Shown: positions 42,332-50,452 of the stretch, in pieces | Numbering within the stretch: position 1 is the stretch's first letter | Layout: each line of letters opens with the position of its first letter | Source: an uncultured Acetatifactor sp. | Lineage (GTDB): Bacteria > Bacillota > Clostridia > Lachnospirales > Lachnospiraceae | NCBI GenBank assembly: GCA_947625675.1 | Contig: CANQPH010000002.1 | Location: 1 to 64,000, forward strand | Length of the DNA: 64,000 nt | Reading direction: 5' to 3' | Translations under genes and position numbers: made by a program | Notes under the pieces: generated by a model | The model's input: only the letters and a program-made list of their open reading frames with translations | Told to the model about the DNA's origin: nothing | Database searches by the model: none

Positions 42332-44509
42332 TCATCCGGCGGCCGATCCCCTTTTCGCTTCCTCGATGGGCCGGCTTCCGCTGCGCTTCGTCCGATAATT
42401 GGCCTCCGCCTCCCGAAACCGTTGGGTCAGAGCCCCCTGATTGTTCAGCTGTTTCACAATCTCCGTCCTTCTGCGGACGAAACTGTCCAGCTTATCCATG
42501 TACTCCTTGGACGTGATCTCTCCCTCCGCCACCAGAGTCAGTCCCTTTTCCCAGCTGGCCGTCAGGGTGGGGTTCAACAAGGGCCTGATGGAGCCGTCCA
42601 CCACGTCGTAGACCATTTCGCCCATCAGGGTGGGCGTCAGGACCTGGGTCTTTTTGTTCAGGGCGAGATATTCGATATTCACCAGCTTTTTCAAAATTTC
42701 AGCCCTCGTGGCGCTGGTGCCGATGCCGCTGCCCTTGATCTGGGCCCGCAGCTCTTCGTCCTCGATAAACTGTCCCGCATTTTCCATGGTCAGGATAATG
42801 CTGCCCGACGTGTAACGCTTGGGCGGGGAGGTCTCCCCTTCCTTGATCTCATAGGAAGCGGCCTTCAGGGCCGTTCCCTTTCTCAAGTTCTTGAGCTGCT
42901 GCAGCAGGGCGGCATCGCACTTGATTTCCTCTTCTTCGCCGTCCTTCCCTTCCGGGGCCTCTCCCTCGCCCGAAGCTCTGCCACGGGCTCCGTTTGTAGC
43001 CCCTCCCTGGGGACTGTTTCCCGCCTCGGCCATGACATCATTTCTGCGCAAAAAAGAATATACGGTTACCGGCAGGTAGCCTTCCTCCAGCAGTACCTTG
43101 AAATTGGCAAAAAAGCGTTCCTCCTTCACCCGGATGCAGAGAGCGATCTTCTGGTACACCGCTGGAGGGTAAAAAATGCTCAGGAATCTGCGGACGATCA
43201 CCTCGTAGACCTTGACGCTCAAAGGGGCCAGGGAGCCTCTGCCGTTTTGTCCCGGCAGGTTGTTCAGGCCTTGTCCCGTGGGAATGATGGCATAATGATC
43301 CGTGATTTGCTTGTCGTTCACATAACGGGTCTTCGCCAGATTTCGGAAGCTTCCCTGGGCCAGAATCTGGGCTGCGAAGCTTCCGGCGACCTGATAATTC
43401 CTAAGGCCTCCGAGATTTTTCTGGATCTCCTTGGCCACCGCCGTGGACAGCACCCTGGCGTCGGTCCTGGGATAGGTGACCATCTTTTTCTCATACAGCT
43501 CCTGCACGATACGAAGAGTCTCGTCCGGGCTGATCTTGAACAATCGGGCACAGGTGTTCTGCAGTTCCGCCAGATTGAACAGCAAAGGCGGATATTTATT
43601 TTCTTTTTTCCGCTCGACACTCTCCACCACGGGCGTCAGAGAATGGGAACTCTGACCGGCGGGCTCGACTTCCTGCAAATGGTCAATGAGCTTCTGGGCA
43701 GACTCCTTTTTTTTGAAACCGTTTTCCTTATATAATAGAGGGGACATGTAATAGGCGGAACCTTCCACGGCCCGCCATTCCCCGGCAATGGTCTCATCCT
43801 GCAGGAGGAAGTTCCCCACCACCCGGTAAAAAGGGGTTTTCACAAAGCTCCGGATCTCCCGCTCCCGGTTCACGATCATGCCCAGCACGCAGGTCATGAC
43901 CCGGCCCACGGAAATCACCGCCTTGTCCCGCTTCAGATATCCCCGCACAGCAGGGCCGTATTTCAAGGTCAGAGCCCGGGAAAAATTAATGCCCATCAAA
44001 TAATCTTCCTTGGCCCTCAAATAGGCGGCATCGCTCAAATGGTCATATTCCGACAGATCCTTGGCCTCCCGGATCCCCCGCAGAATTTCCTCTTCCGTCT
44101 GGGAATCGATCCAAACCCGCTTCCTCTGCTTGCCCTTCACGCCGGCCATCTGCTCCACCAGACGGTAGATGTATTCCCCTTCCCGCCCGGAGTCGGTGCA
44201 GACATAGATGGTGGAAACATCCTGCCGGTGTAACAGTCCGCTCACGATGTTGAACTGCTTGCGCACGTTCTCGATCACCTCGTAGCGGAACACCTCCGGG
44301 ATAAAAGGAATGGTGTCAAAGCTCCACCTTTTGTATTTTTCGTCATAAACCTCCGGATAGCTCATTGTGACCAGATGCCCTACGCACCAGGTCACAATGG
44401 ATTCTTCGGATTCCAGATAGCCGTCTCTGGAACTGGTATTCAGTTTTAAAGCCTTGGCAAATTCCCTCGCCACGCTGGGCTTTTCAGCGATATACAGATT
44501 TTTACCCAC
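42332..44509 (-). CDS. topB: DNA topoisomerase III (type IA)
   Basis: 725 residues. TOPRIM start KNLYIAEKPSVAREFAKALK, acidic motif CTDSGREGEYIYR, and the catalytic tyrosine segment MVTYPRTDARVLS near residue 345. The following part carries SGIGTSATRAEIL, a type IA signature. It relaxes or decatenates DNA. The C-terminus is short, without zinc fingers, as in other Firmicutes TopB proteins. A central glycine/glutamate-rich insert (near residue 500) is low complexity. Confidence 0.94.
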   Translation of the reverse strand: MGKNLYIAEKPSVAREFAKALKLNTSSRDGYLESEESIVTWCVGHLVTMSYPEVYDEKYKRWSFDTIPFIPEVFRYEVIENVRKQFNIVSGLLHRQDVSTIYVCTDSGREGEYIYRLVEQMAGVKGKQRKRVWIDSQTEEEILRGIREAKDLSEYDHLSDAAYLRAKEDYLMGINFSRALTLKYGPAVRGYLKRDKAVISVGRVMTCVLGMIVNREREIRSFVKTPFYRVVGNFLLQDETIAGEWRAVEGSAYYMSPLLYKENGFKKKESAQKLIDHLQEVEPAGQSSHSLTPVVESVERKKENKYPPLLFNLAELQNTCARLFKISPDETLRIVQELYEKKMVTYPRTDARVLSTAVAKEIQKNLGGLRNYQVAGSFAAQILAQGSFRNLAKTRYVNDKQITDHYAIIPTGQGLNNLPGQNGRGSLAPLSVKVYEVIVRRFLSIFYPPAVYQKIALCIRVKEERFFANFKVLLEEGYLPVTVYSFLRRNDVMAEAGNSPQGGATNGARGRASGEGEAPEGKDGEEEEIKCDAALLQQLKNLRKGTALKAASYEIKEGETSPPKRYTSGSIILTMENAGQFIEDEELRAQIKGSGIGTSATRAEILKKLVNIEYLALNKKTQVLTPTLMGEMVYDVVDGSIRPLLNPTLTASWEKGLTLVAEGEITSKEYMDKLDSFVRRRTEIVKQLNNQGALTQRFREAEANYRTKRSGSRPIEEAKRGSAAG

Positions 44510-44575
44510 TTACAGTTCTCCGAATCTTCGGTCAACGGAGCCTGTCGCTTCCTTTAAGAGAGGCTCCCTTCAGAT

Positions 44576-45673
44576 TTATTTGGCAGTTTCTTTAGCGGTA
44601 ATATACCCCTGAGCCGTAAGAAGCTCGGCGCAGAGGATGCCTCCCCCGGCGGCGCCCCGGACGGTATTGTGGGAAAGTCCCACGAACTTCCAGTCATAAA
44701 TGGTGTCTTCCCGAAGTCTTCCCACGCTGATGCCCATGCCGCTTTCAAAATTCACGTCCAAAGCCACCTGAGGCCTGTTGTCCTCTTCCAGATACTGAAT
44801 GAACTGCTTCGGCGCACTGGGGAGCGCAAGCTCCTGGGGCAGTCCCCGGAAAGTGCGAAGCTTCTCGATCAGCTGTTCCTTGGTGGCTTTCTTGGCAAAA
44901 CGCACGAACACGGCGGCGGTATGGCCGTCCAGCACCGGAACCCGAATGCATTGGCAGGTAATTTTGGGAGAGGAAGCGGGCACGATGACCCCGTCCTTCA
45001 CCTCGCCCCAAATGCGCAGTGGCTCCTTCTCGCTCTTTTCCTCTTCCCCGCTGATAAAGGGAATGACGTTGCCCACCATCTCGGGCCAGTCCTTAAAGGT
45101 TTTGCCAGCGCCAGAAATGGCCTGATAGGTGGTGGCCACCACCTCCACGGGCTCAAACTCCTTCCAGGCGGTGAGCACGGGGGCATAGCTCTGGATGGAG
45201 CAGTTGGGCTTCACGGCGACGAAGCCTCTCTTGGTGCCAAGCCTTTTCCTCTGGAAATCGATGACCTTCATGTGTTCCGGATTGATCTCCGGCACCACCA
45301 TGGGAACGTCCGGCGTCCATCTGTGGGCGCTGTTGTTGGACACCACGGGAGTCTCCGCCTTGGCGTATTCCTCTTCAATCCTGCGGATCTCGTCCTTGCT
45401 CATGTCCACGGCGCTGAACACGAAATCCACCTGGGAAGCGACGTTTTCCACCTCGTTCACGTTCATGACCGGAATTTTTTTCACCGCTTCCGGTATGGGG
45501 GCGGTCATTTTCCAGCGGTCCCCCACCGCCTCCTCATAGGTCTTGCCTGCGGAACGGGGACTGGCCGCAATGGTGGTCACCTCAAACCAAGGATGGTTCT
45601 CCAGCAGGGAAATGAACCTCTGCCCCACCATGCCGGTTCCGCCTAAAATACCAACCTTTAATTTATGTTCCAT
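44576..45673 (-). CDS. asd: Aspartate-semialdehyde dehydrogenase (archaeal/yeast type)
   Basis: 365 residues. NADPH-binding GILGGTGMVGQRF at the N-terminus, the active cysteine in VAVKPNCSIQSYAP, and the sequence HNTVRGAAGGGILCAELL at the C-terminus. It reduces aspartyl phosphate to aspartate semialdehyde for lysine, threonine, methionine and cell-wall precursors. Gap-separated from topB by 66 bases, same direction; no operon partner in the pathway is adjacent. Confidence 0.95.
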   Translation of the reverse strand: MEHKLKVGILGGTGMVGQRFISLLENHPWFEVTTIAASPRSAGKTYEEAVGDRWKMTAPIPEAVKKIPVMNVNEVENVASQVDFVFSAVDMSKDEIRRIEEEYAKAETPVVSNNSAHRWTPDVPMVVPEINPEHMKVIDFQRKRLGTKRGFVAVKPNCSIQSYAPVLTAWKEFEPVEVVATTYQAISGAGKTFKDWPEMVGNVIPFISGEEEKSEKEPLRIWGEVKDGVIVPASSPKITCQCIRVPVLDGHTAAVFVRFAKKATKEQLIEKLRTFRGLPQELALPSAPKQFIQYLEEDNRPQVALDVNFESGMGISVGRLREDTIYDWKFVGLSHNTVRGAAGGGILCAELLTAQGYITAKETAK

Positions 45674-45902
45674 GTCTTTCTCTCCTTCTTCCTGTATGTT
45701 TTCCTATCTATATTCCAAAGATATGCTCTCAAAAACTCTCAAAATTCGTGCTCTCAAATGCCATGCCATCATTTCTCAATGAACACAGTCGATGCGCCGA
45801 GGTATCCCTCTTCGTCAGCGCCGTGTGCGCTCCCTCTGCTCCGGCACATATTCCTTCCGCTTCCAGCGCACATTCCTTCCGTTCCGGCACATATTCCTTC
45901 TG
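45674..45902. other. Intergenic stretch with short degenerate repeats
   Basis: Between asd and argH. The phrases CACATATTCCTTCCG, CACATTCCTTCCG, CACATATTCCTTCTG and CACTCCTTCCG follow one another at 45841-45921, ending inside the argH tail. No gene or terminator recognised. Confidence 0.5.
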
Positions 45903-47312
45903 TTACGGTGCGCACTCCTTCCGCCCCAGGACCTCGCTCCCAGCCAGGTATTCCCTGCCCTGGCGAATGGCTTCTTCCTGGGCTTTCCGGCCGGGAGCCC
46001 CCGCCGTCAGGCGCTTTTCCACGCAGGTTTTCAGAGAAACGGCTTCGTAGACGTCCTCCTCAAACTTGTCGCAGATCCCCTTGAGTTCCTCCAGGGACAA
46101 AGCTTCAATGGAGGTATTTTTTTCGATGCAGTACAGCACCAGCCTGCCGATGATCCCGTGGGCGTCCCGGAAAGGCACTCCCTTTCCCACCAGGTAATCC
46201 GCCGCATCCGTGGCATTGGTGAAGCCGTTCCTGGCGCTGTCCGCCATCCGCTCCTTCCGGAACTTCATGGTCCGAAGCATGCCGTCAAACAAATTTAGGC
46301 AGTCCGCCACCGTATCCATGGCGTCGAAGGCCACTTCCTTGTCCTCCTGCATGTCCTTGTTGTAGGCCAGAGGAAGCCCCTTCATGGTGGTGAGCAGGCT
46401 CATCAGGGCCCCATAGACCCTTCCCGTCTTGCCCCGCACCAGCTCCGCAATGTCAGGATTCTTCTTCTGGGGCATGATGCTGCTTCCCGTGGAATAAGCG
46501 TCATCCAGTTCCACGAACTGGTACTCGTTGGAATTCCAGAGGATGATCTCCTCGGAAAAGCGGCTCAAGTGCATCATGATGACGGACAGAGCCGCCAGAA
46601 ATTCGATGAGGTAATCCCGGTCCGCCACGGAATCCATGCTGTTGCGGGTCACCCCGTCAAAATGAAGCAGCCTGGCCACATACTCCCGGTCCAGGGGATA
46701 AGTGGTCCCGGCCAGGGCTCCCGCCCCCAGAGGGCAGAGATTCATCCGGTGATAAATATCCGTAAGCTGCTCCCTGTCCCGCCGGAACATTTCAAAATAA
46801 GCTCCGTAATGATGGGCCAGCGTGACGGGCTGGGCCTTTTGCAGATGGGTGAAACCCGGCATGTAGGTATCCAGGTTCTCCTCCATGGTATGTAAAAGGG
46901 TCTCCAGCAATTCCTTCAGCAGATCATAGATCTCTTCCACCCGCTCCCTGGTATACAGGCGCATATCCAGCGCCACCTGGTCATTGCGGCTGCGCCCGGT
47001 ATGCAGCTTCTTCCCGGCTTCCCCGATGCGGTCGATGAGGACGGCCTCCACGAAACTGTGAACGTCCTCCTGGGCCATGTCTATCGAAAGCTTCCCGGCA
47101 AACACGTCCTCCCGAATGCTTTCAAGCCCCTTGCAGATCTTTTCTTTTTCTTCCTCCGTCAGGATCCCCTGCTTCGCCAACATGGCGGCGTGGGCCAGAC
47201 TTCCCTGAATATCCTGGGGAAACAATCTCTGATCAAAACGAAGGGACGCATTGAAGGCAAACACCTTTTTATCCGTGGCCTTGGTAAAGCGTCCTCCCCA
47301 TAACTGTGCCAT
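45903..47312 (-). CDS. argH: Argininosuccinate lyase
   Basis: 469 residues. Starts MAQLWGGRFTKATDKKVFAF; the fumarase-superfamily signature GSSIMPQKKNPD is near residue 280 and the catalytic histidine region MPGFTHLQKAQPVTLAHH near residue 155. It splits argininosuccinate into arginine and fumarate. No argG is adjacent. The last codons come from the degenerate CCTTCCG repeat tract, so the tail VLGRKECAP may be recent. Confidence 0.96.
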   Translation of the reverse strand: MAQLWGGRFTKATDKKVFAFNASLRFDQRLFPQDIQGSLAHAAMLAKQGILTEEEKEKICKGLESIREDVFAGKLSIDMAQEDVHSFVEAVLIDRIGEAGKKLHTGRSRNDQVALDMRLYTRERVEEIYDLLKELLETLLHTMEENLDTYMPGFTHLQKAQPVTLAHHYGAYFEMFRRDREQLTDIYHRMNLCPLGAGALAGTTYPLDREYVARLLHFDGVTRNSMDSVADRDYLIEFLAALSVIMMHLSRFSEEIILWNSNEYQFVELDDAYSTGSSIMPQKKNPDIAELVRGKTGRVYGALMSLLTTMKGLPLAYNKDMQEDKEVAFDAMDTVADCLNLFDGMLRTMKFRKERMADSARNGFTNATDAADYLVGKGVPFRDAHGIIGRLVLYCIEKNTSIEALSLEELKGICDKFEEDVYEAVSLKTCVEKRLTAGAPGRKAQEEAIRQGREYLAGSEVLGRKECAP

Positions 47313-47570
47313 AGTCCCTCTTTTCTGCCGCAGTCCGCAAGCATTTTCCCGCAGGCGCCTTGCAGCAACCTTCCATCCCGGTCCGCAGTGCGAATCCGTC
47401 CGCCCGCAATCCGCAGCGCACTTTCATCCGCAATCCGCAGCACGTTTCCATAGATGATAGCACACTTCCCGGGGGATTGCAAGAAAAGATTTTCGCACTC
47501 CCATTCAAGAACGGTCCATTCCGAAAAAGCATATGATAATCATATATTTCAAAAGGAAAGGATTGGTATT
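47313..47570. other. Divergent intergenic region with short repeats
   Basis: Between argH and the ABC pair. CCGCAGTGCG, CCGCAATCCGCAGCG and CCGCAATCCGCAGCAC words recur at 47389-47448. AAAGGAAAGG precedes the start at 47571. No riboswitch fold was recognised. Confidence 0.45.
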
Positions 47571-48356
47571 ATGCCTGAGCATATTCTGGAGCTGAAAAAA
47601 ATCGGTTATTCCTACCACAGCCTCCACGGGGAAACCCTCGCTTTGAAGGATATTTCCTTTGGAATAAAGGACGGGGAATTCGTGGCCATCGTAGGTCCCA
47701 GCGGCTGCGGCAAGTCCACCCTCTTATCCATCATTGCGGGGCTTCTTGCGCCGGAAAGCGGCACCATCCTGGTCAACAATCCGGACGGCTCCCTGCATTA
47801 TCCCCGGGTGGGCTACATGCTGCAGCACGATCACCTGTTTGAATGGCGCACCGTCTACCGCAACGTGATTCTGGGCCTGGAGATCAACCACCTCCTGACC
47901 GAAGAACGTCTGGAATATGTCAATCAGCTTCTCATAGATTACGGTTTGGATCAGTTTCGGGACAAACGTCCCAGCGAATTGTCCGGCGGAATGAAACAGA
48001 GGGCCGCCCTGATCCGGACCCTGGCATTGGGACCGGAGTTGCTTTTGTTGGACGAACCCTTCAGCGCCCTGGACTACCAGACCCGTCTCACGGTTTCCGC
48101 AGACATCTGCCGCCTGATCCGACAAACCAAAAAGACCATGATCATTGTCACCCATGATTTGTCCGAAGCCATCAGTCTGGCTGATCGGGTGATCATACTC
48201 TCCGCCCGGCCCGCCACGGTGAAAAAAGAACTTCCCATCCGCTTGACCCTGCAGGACAATTCCCTGCTGGCGGCCAGATATGCGCCGGAATTCCAGGACT
48301 ATTTCAGCCAGCTTTGGGAGGTTCTGACGGAAGAAGAAAGGAGGGAGGAAGAATGA
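47571..48356 (+). CDS. SsuB/TauB-like ABC transporter ATPase
   Basis: 261 residues from ATG 47571. Walker A GPSGCGKST near residue 45, signature LSGGMKQR, Walker B LLLDEPFSALD and the H-loop IVTHDLSEA are all intact. Length and sequence place it in the nitrate/sulfonate/taurine and pyrimidine-precursor group. Its stop overlaps the permease start as ATGA. No substrate-binding protein gene is next to the pair, which is unusual. Confidence 0.93.
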   Translation: MPEHILELKKIGYSYHSLHGETLALKDISFGIKDGEFVAIVGPSGCGKSTLLSIIAGLLAPESGTILVNNPDGSLHYPRVGYMLQHDHLFEWRTVYRNVILGLEINHLLTEERLEYVNQLLIDYGLDQFRDKRPSELSGGMKQRAALIRTLALGPELLLLDEPFSALDYQTRLTVSADICRLIRQTKKTMIIVTHDLSEAISLADRVIILSARPATVKKELPIRLTLQDNSLLAARYAPEFQDYFSQLWEVLTEEERREEE

Positions 48357-49177
48357 CCATGAAAAATAAGGCTGAACGGGAATTGCCGGATCGACAGCTG
48401 GAGTTCGTCCAGGCCCACCGACGCCGCCATCACCAGGTGACCCTCTTCCGATTCCTGCTTTTCGCAGGCTTCCTGATCCTGTGGGAAGTGAGCGCCAACC
48501 TTCGCTGGATCGACAGCTTCTTCTTCTCCAGTCCCAGCCGGGTGGTCAAATGTTTCCTAAGCCTGTGTGCGGACGGATCCCTTTTTCTCCACACGGGAAT
48601 CACGCTGCTGGAAACGGTTGTAAGCTTCTTCCTGGTATTCCTATTCAGCCTGCTTTCCGCCACCCTGCTCTGGTATTCCGATAAACTGTCGGAAATCCTG
48701 GAACCCTATTTGGTGATCTTAAACAGCCTGCCAAAGTCCGCCCTGGCTCCGCTCTTCATCGTGTGGCTGGGCACCGGCACCACCACCATTGTCGTGGCCG
48801 GCGTCTCGGTGGCTCTTTTCGGCTCCGTCATCAGCTTTTACACCGGCTTCAAACAGGTGGATCCGGAAAAGATCACGCTGATCTACACTTTAGGCGGCCA
48901 CAAGCGGGACGCATTCACCAAAGTGGTGCTGCCCGGCTCCGTCCCCATCATGCTCAGCACCACCAAGGTGAACATCGGTCTGGCCCTGGTAGGAGTCATC
49001 ATCGGGGAATTTCTGGCCGCCAGAAGAGGCCTGGGATATCTCATCATCTATGGGAGCCAGGTCTTCCAGCTCGACAAGGTGATCACCAGCATCCTCCTGC
49101 TGTGTCTCATCGCCTTCGGTTTCTACAAGGGGATTCAGTACACGGAACACCAAATCAGGATCAAATTGAAAATGTGA
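48353..49177 (+). CDS. SsuC-like ABC transporter permease
   Basis: 274 residues from ATG 48353-48355, overlapping the ATPase stop. About six membrane helices, with the cytoplasmic EAA-like loop (DPEKITLIYTLGGHKRDAFT, then KVVLPGSVP). Forms a transporter with the ATPase upstream. Cargo could be a sulfonate, thiamine precursor or similar; the missing binding protein prevents a firm call. Followed by the terminator 49203-49245. Confidence 0.92.
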   Translation: MTMKNKAERELPDRQLEFVQAHRRRHHQVTLFRFLLFAGFLILWEVSANLRWIDSFFFSSPSRVVKCFLSLCADGSLFLHTGITLLETVVSFFLVFLFSLLSATLLWYSDKLSEILEPYLVILNSLPKSALAPLFIVWLGTGTTTIVVAGVSVALFGSVISFYTGFKQVDPEKITLIYTLGGHKRDAFTKVVLPGSVPIMLSTTKVNIGLALVGVIIGEFLAARRGLGYLIIYGSQVFQLDKVITSILLLCLIAFGFYKGIQYTEHQIRIKLKM

Positions 49178-49202
49178 GTAGGCTTTCATTTTGAGGGACT
49201 GG

Positions 49203-49245
49203 GGCTGCCGCCTGTCCAAGTTTTGGCAGATGCGGCAGCCTTTTT
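49203..49245 (+). terminator. Terminator of the ABC transporter pair
   Basis: GGCTGCCGC (49203-49211) pairs with GCGGCAGCC (49232-49240), followed by TTTTT. Confidence 0.85.
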
Positions 49246-49405
49246 CGAGGCTTTTACAGAATCCGCTCTAAAGAATGTCGTACATACAGAAATCTCCTTT
49301 CTGTATTTTTTATCGAACGTATGTCTGATTACCTCTTTGATTTTTCGGCAAAAGCAAAAACGCCAGAAACCGCATAAACAAGCCATTTCTAAGCGTTTTA
49401 CGATA

Positions 49406-49478
49406 AGCTGGAAATGAGACTCGAACTCACGACCCCTTCATTACGAGTGAAGTGCTCTACCGACTGAGCTATTCCAGC
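49406..49478 (-). tRNA. tRNA-Thr (anticodon CGU)
   Basis: Full cloverleaf on the minus strand: acceptor GCTGGAA/TTCCAGC, D-arm GCTC...GAGC, anticodon stem CTTCA/TGAAG with loop CTCGTAA (anticodon CGT), T-arm with TTCGAGT. CCA is not encoded. Confidence 0.95.
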
Positions 49479-49567
49479 GCTTGCCGCACCTCTTCGGTAC
49501 AACAATATGTATTATATCCGCTTTCTTCTGTTTTGGCAAGACCTAAATTATATTTTTTGCTGATTTC

Positions 49568-50452
49568 TCATGGACGCTTCATATGCACATCCATCTGAGG
49601 GAAAGGAATCTCGATTCCATTTTCGTCCAGCACGTATTTGCACCGCTCCGTGATCCGCCACTTGCCCGGCCAATAATCCTCGTTTGCAAGCCAGCAGCGC
49701 ACAATGAGATTCACACTGGAATCCGCCAGAGCATCCACTACTACCAACCTGTCATGATCCTTTAATACCGCTTCATCCTCTTCCAGAATTTCGAGAAGAA
49801 CCTCTTTCGCTTTCCGAATGTCGGAGCTGTAGGAAATGCTGAGAGACACGTCCAGTCTCCTGATCTGGGCGGAGGTGAAATTGGTCACCGGATTGTTGGC
49901 CAGGTTGCCATTGGGAAGCACGACGGTCTTATTGTCCGGGGTCAGAAGCGTGGTATAAAAGATCTGGATCTTGTCCACCGTGCCGTCATGTCCCTCGTTA
50001 TCCATGATATAATCCCCTACTTTGAAGGGCTTCAGCAGCAGGATCAGCAACCCGCCCACCAGGTTGGACAGACCTCCCTGAAGGGCCAGACCGATGGCCA
50101 CACCGGCAGAACCCAGCAGGGCCACGATGCTGGCGGCATCCACGCCAAAGGACACCGCTATGGTAAAAATCAGAACCACGTGCAGGGATGCGCTGACGAA
50201 GGAGTCCACAAACTGTATCGCCCCCACGTCCGCATCCACTTTTTTCATATATTTCTTCAACAGGGTGCGCAGCAATTTAATCAGCTGCACGCCGATGAAG
50301 AAGATCACCACGATCAGCAGGATTCTGACAACCAGGCTGAACACCTTTGCAGGAAGGGATTGCCAGAATTCCTGAAGCATTCTGGAAATCGTCTTAATAT
50401 CCGGAATATTGGCTACTTCCGGCTCCGCCAGCCAGACCCATCCATTTCTCAT
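49568..50452 (-). CDS. mscS: Small-conductance mechanosensitive channel (MscS)
   Basis: 294 residues. Three membrane helices, the last with the pore pattern SAGVAIGLALQGGLSNLVGG, then the soluble beta and alpha/beta domains (LKPFKVGDYI, and VVLPNGNLANNPVTNFT). It opens under membrane tension to release solutes. The start overlaps the stop of glgB as ATGA, so the two are cotranscribed. Confidence 0.94.
   Translation of the reverse strand: MRNGWVWLAEPEVANIPDIKTISRMLQEFWQSLPAKVFSLVVRILLIVVIFFIGVQLIKLLRTLLKKYMKKVDADVGAIQFVDSFVSASLHVVLIFTIAVSFGVDAASIVALLGSAGVAIGLALQGGLSNLVGGLLILLLKPFKVGDYIMDNEGHDGTVDKIQIFYTTLLTPDNKTVVLPNGNLANNPVTNFTSAQIRRLDVSLSISYSSDIRKAKEVLLEILEEDEAVLKDHDRLVVVDALADSSVNLIVRCWLANEDYWPGKWRITERCKYVLDENGIEIPFPQMDVHMKRP

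Noticed and set aside
47313..47570. TPP or other riboswitch before the SsuBC-like pair
   Set aside because: No conserved core such as CTGAGA was found; only short CCGCA repeats.
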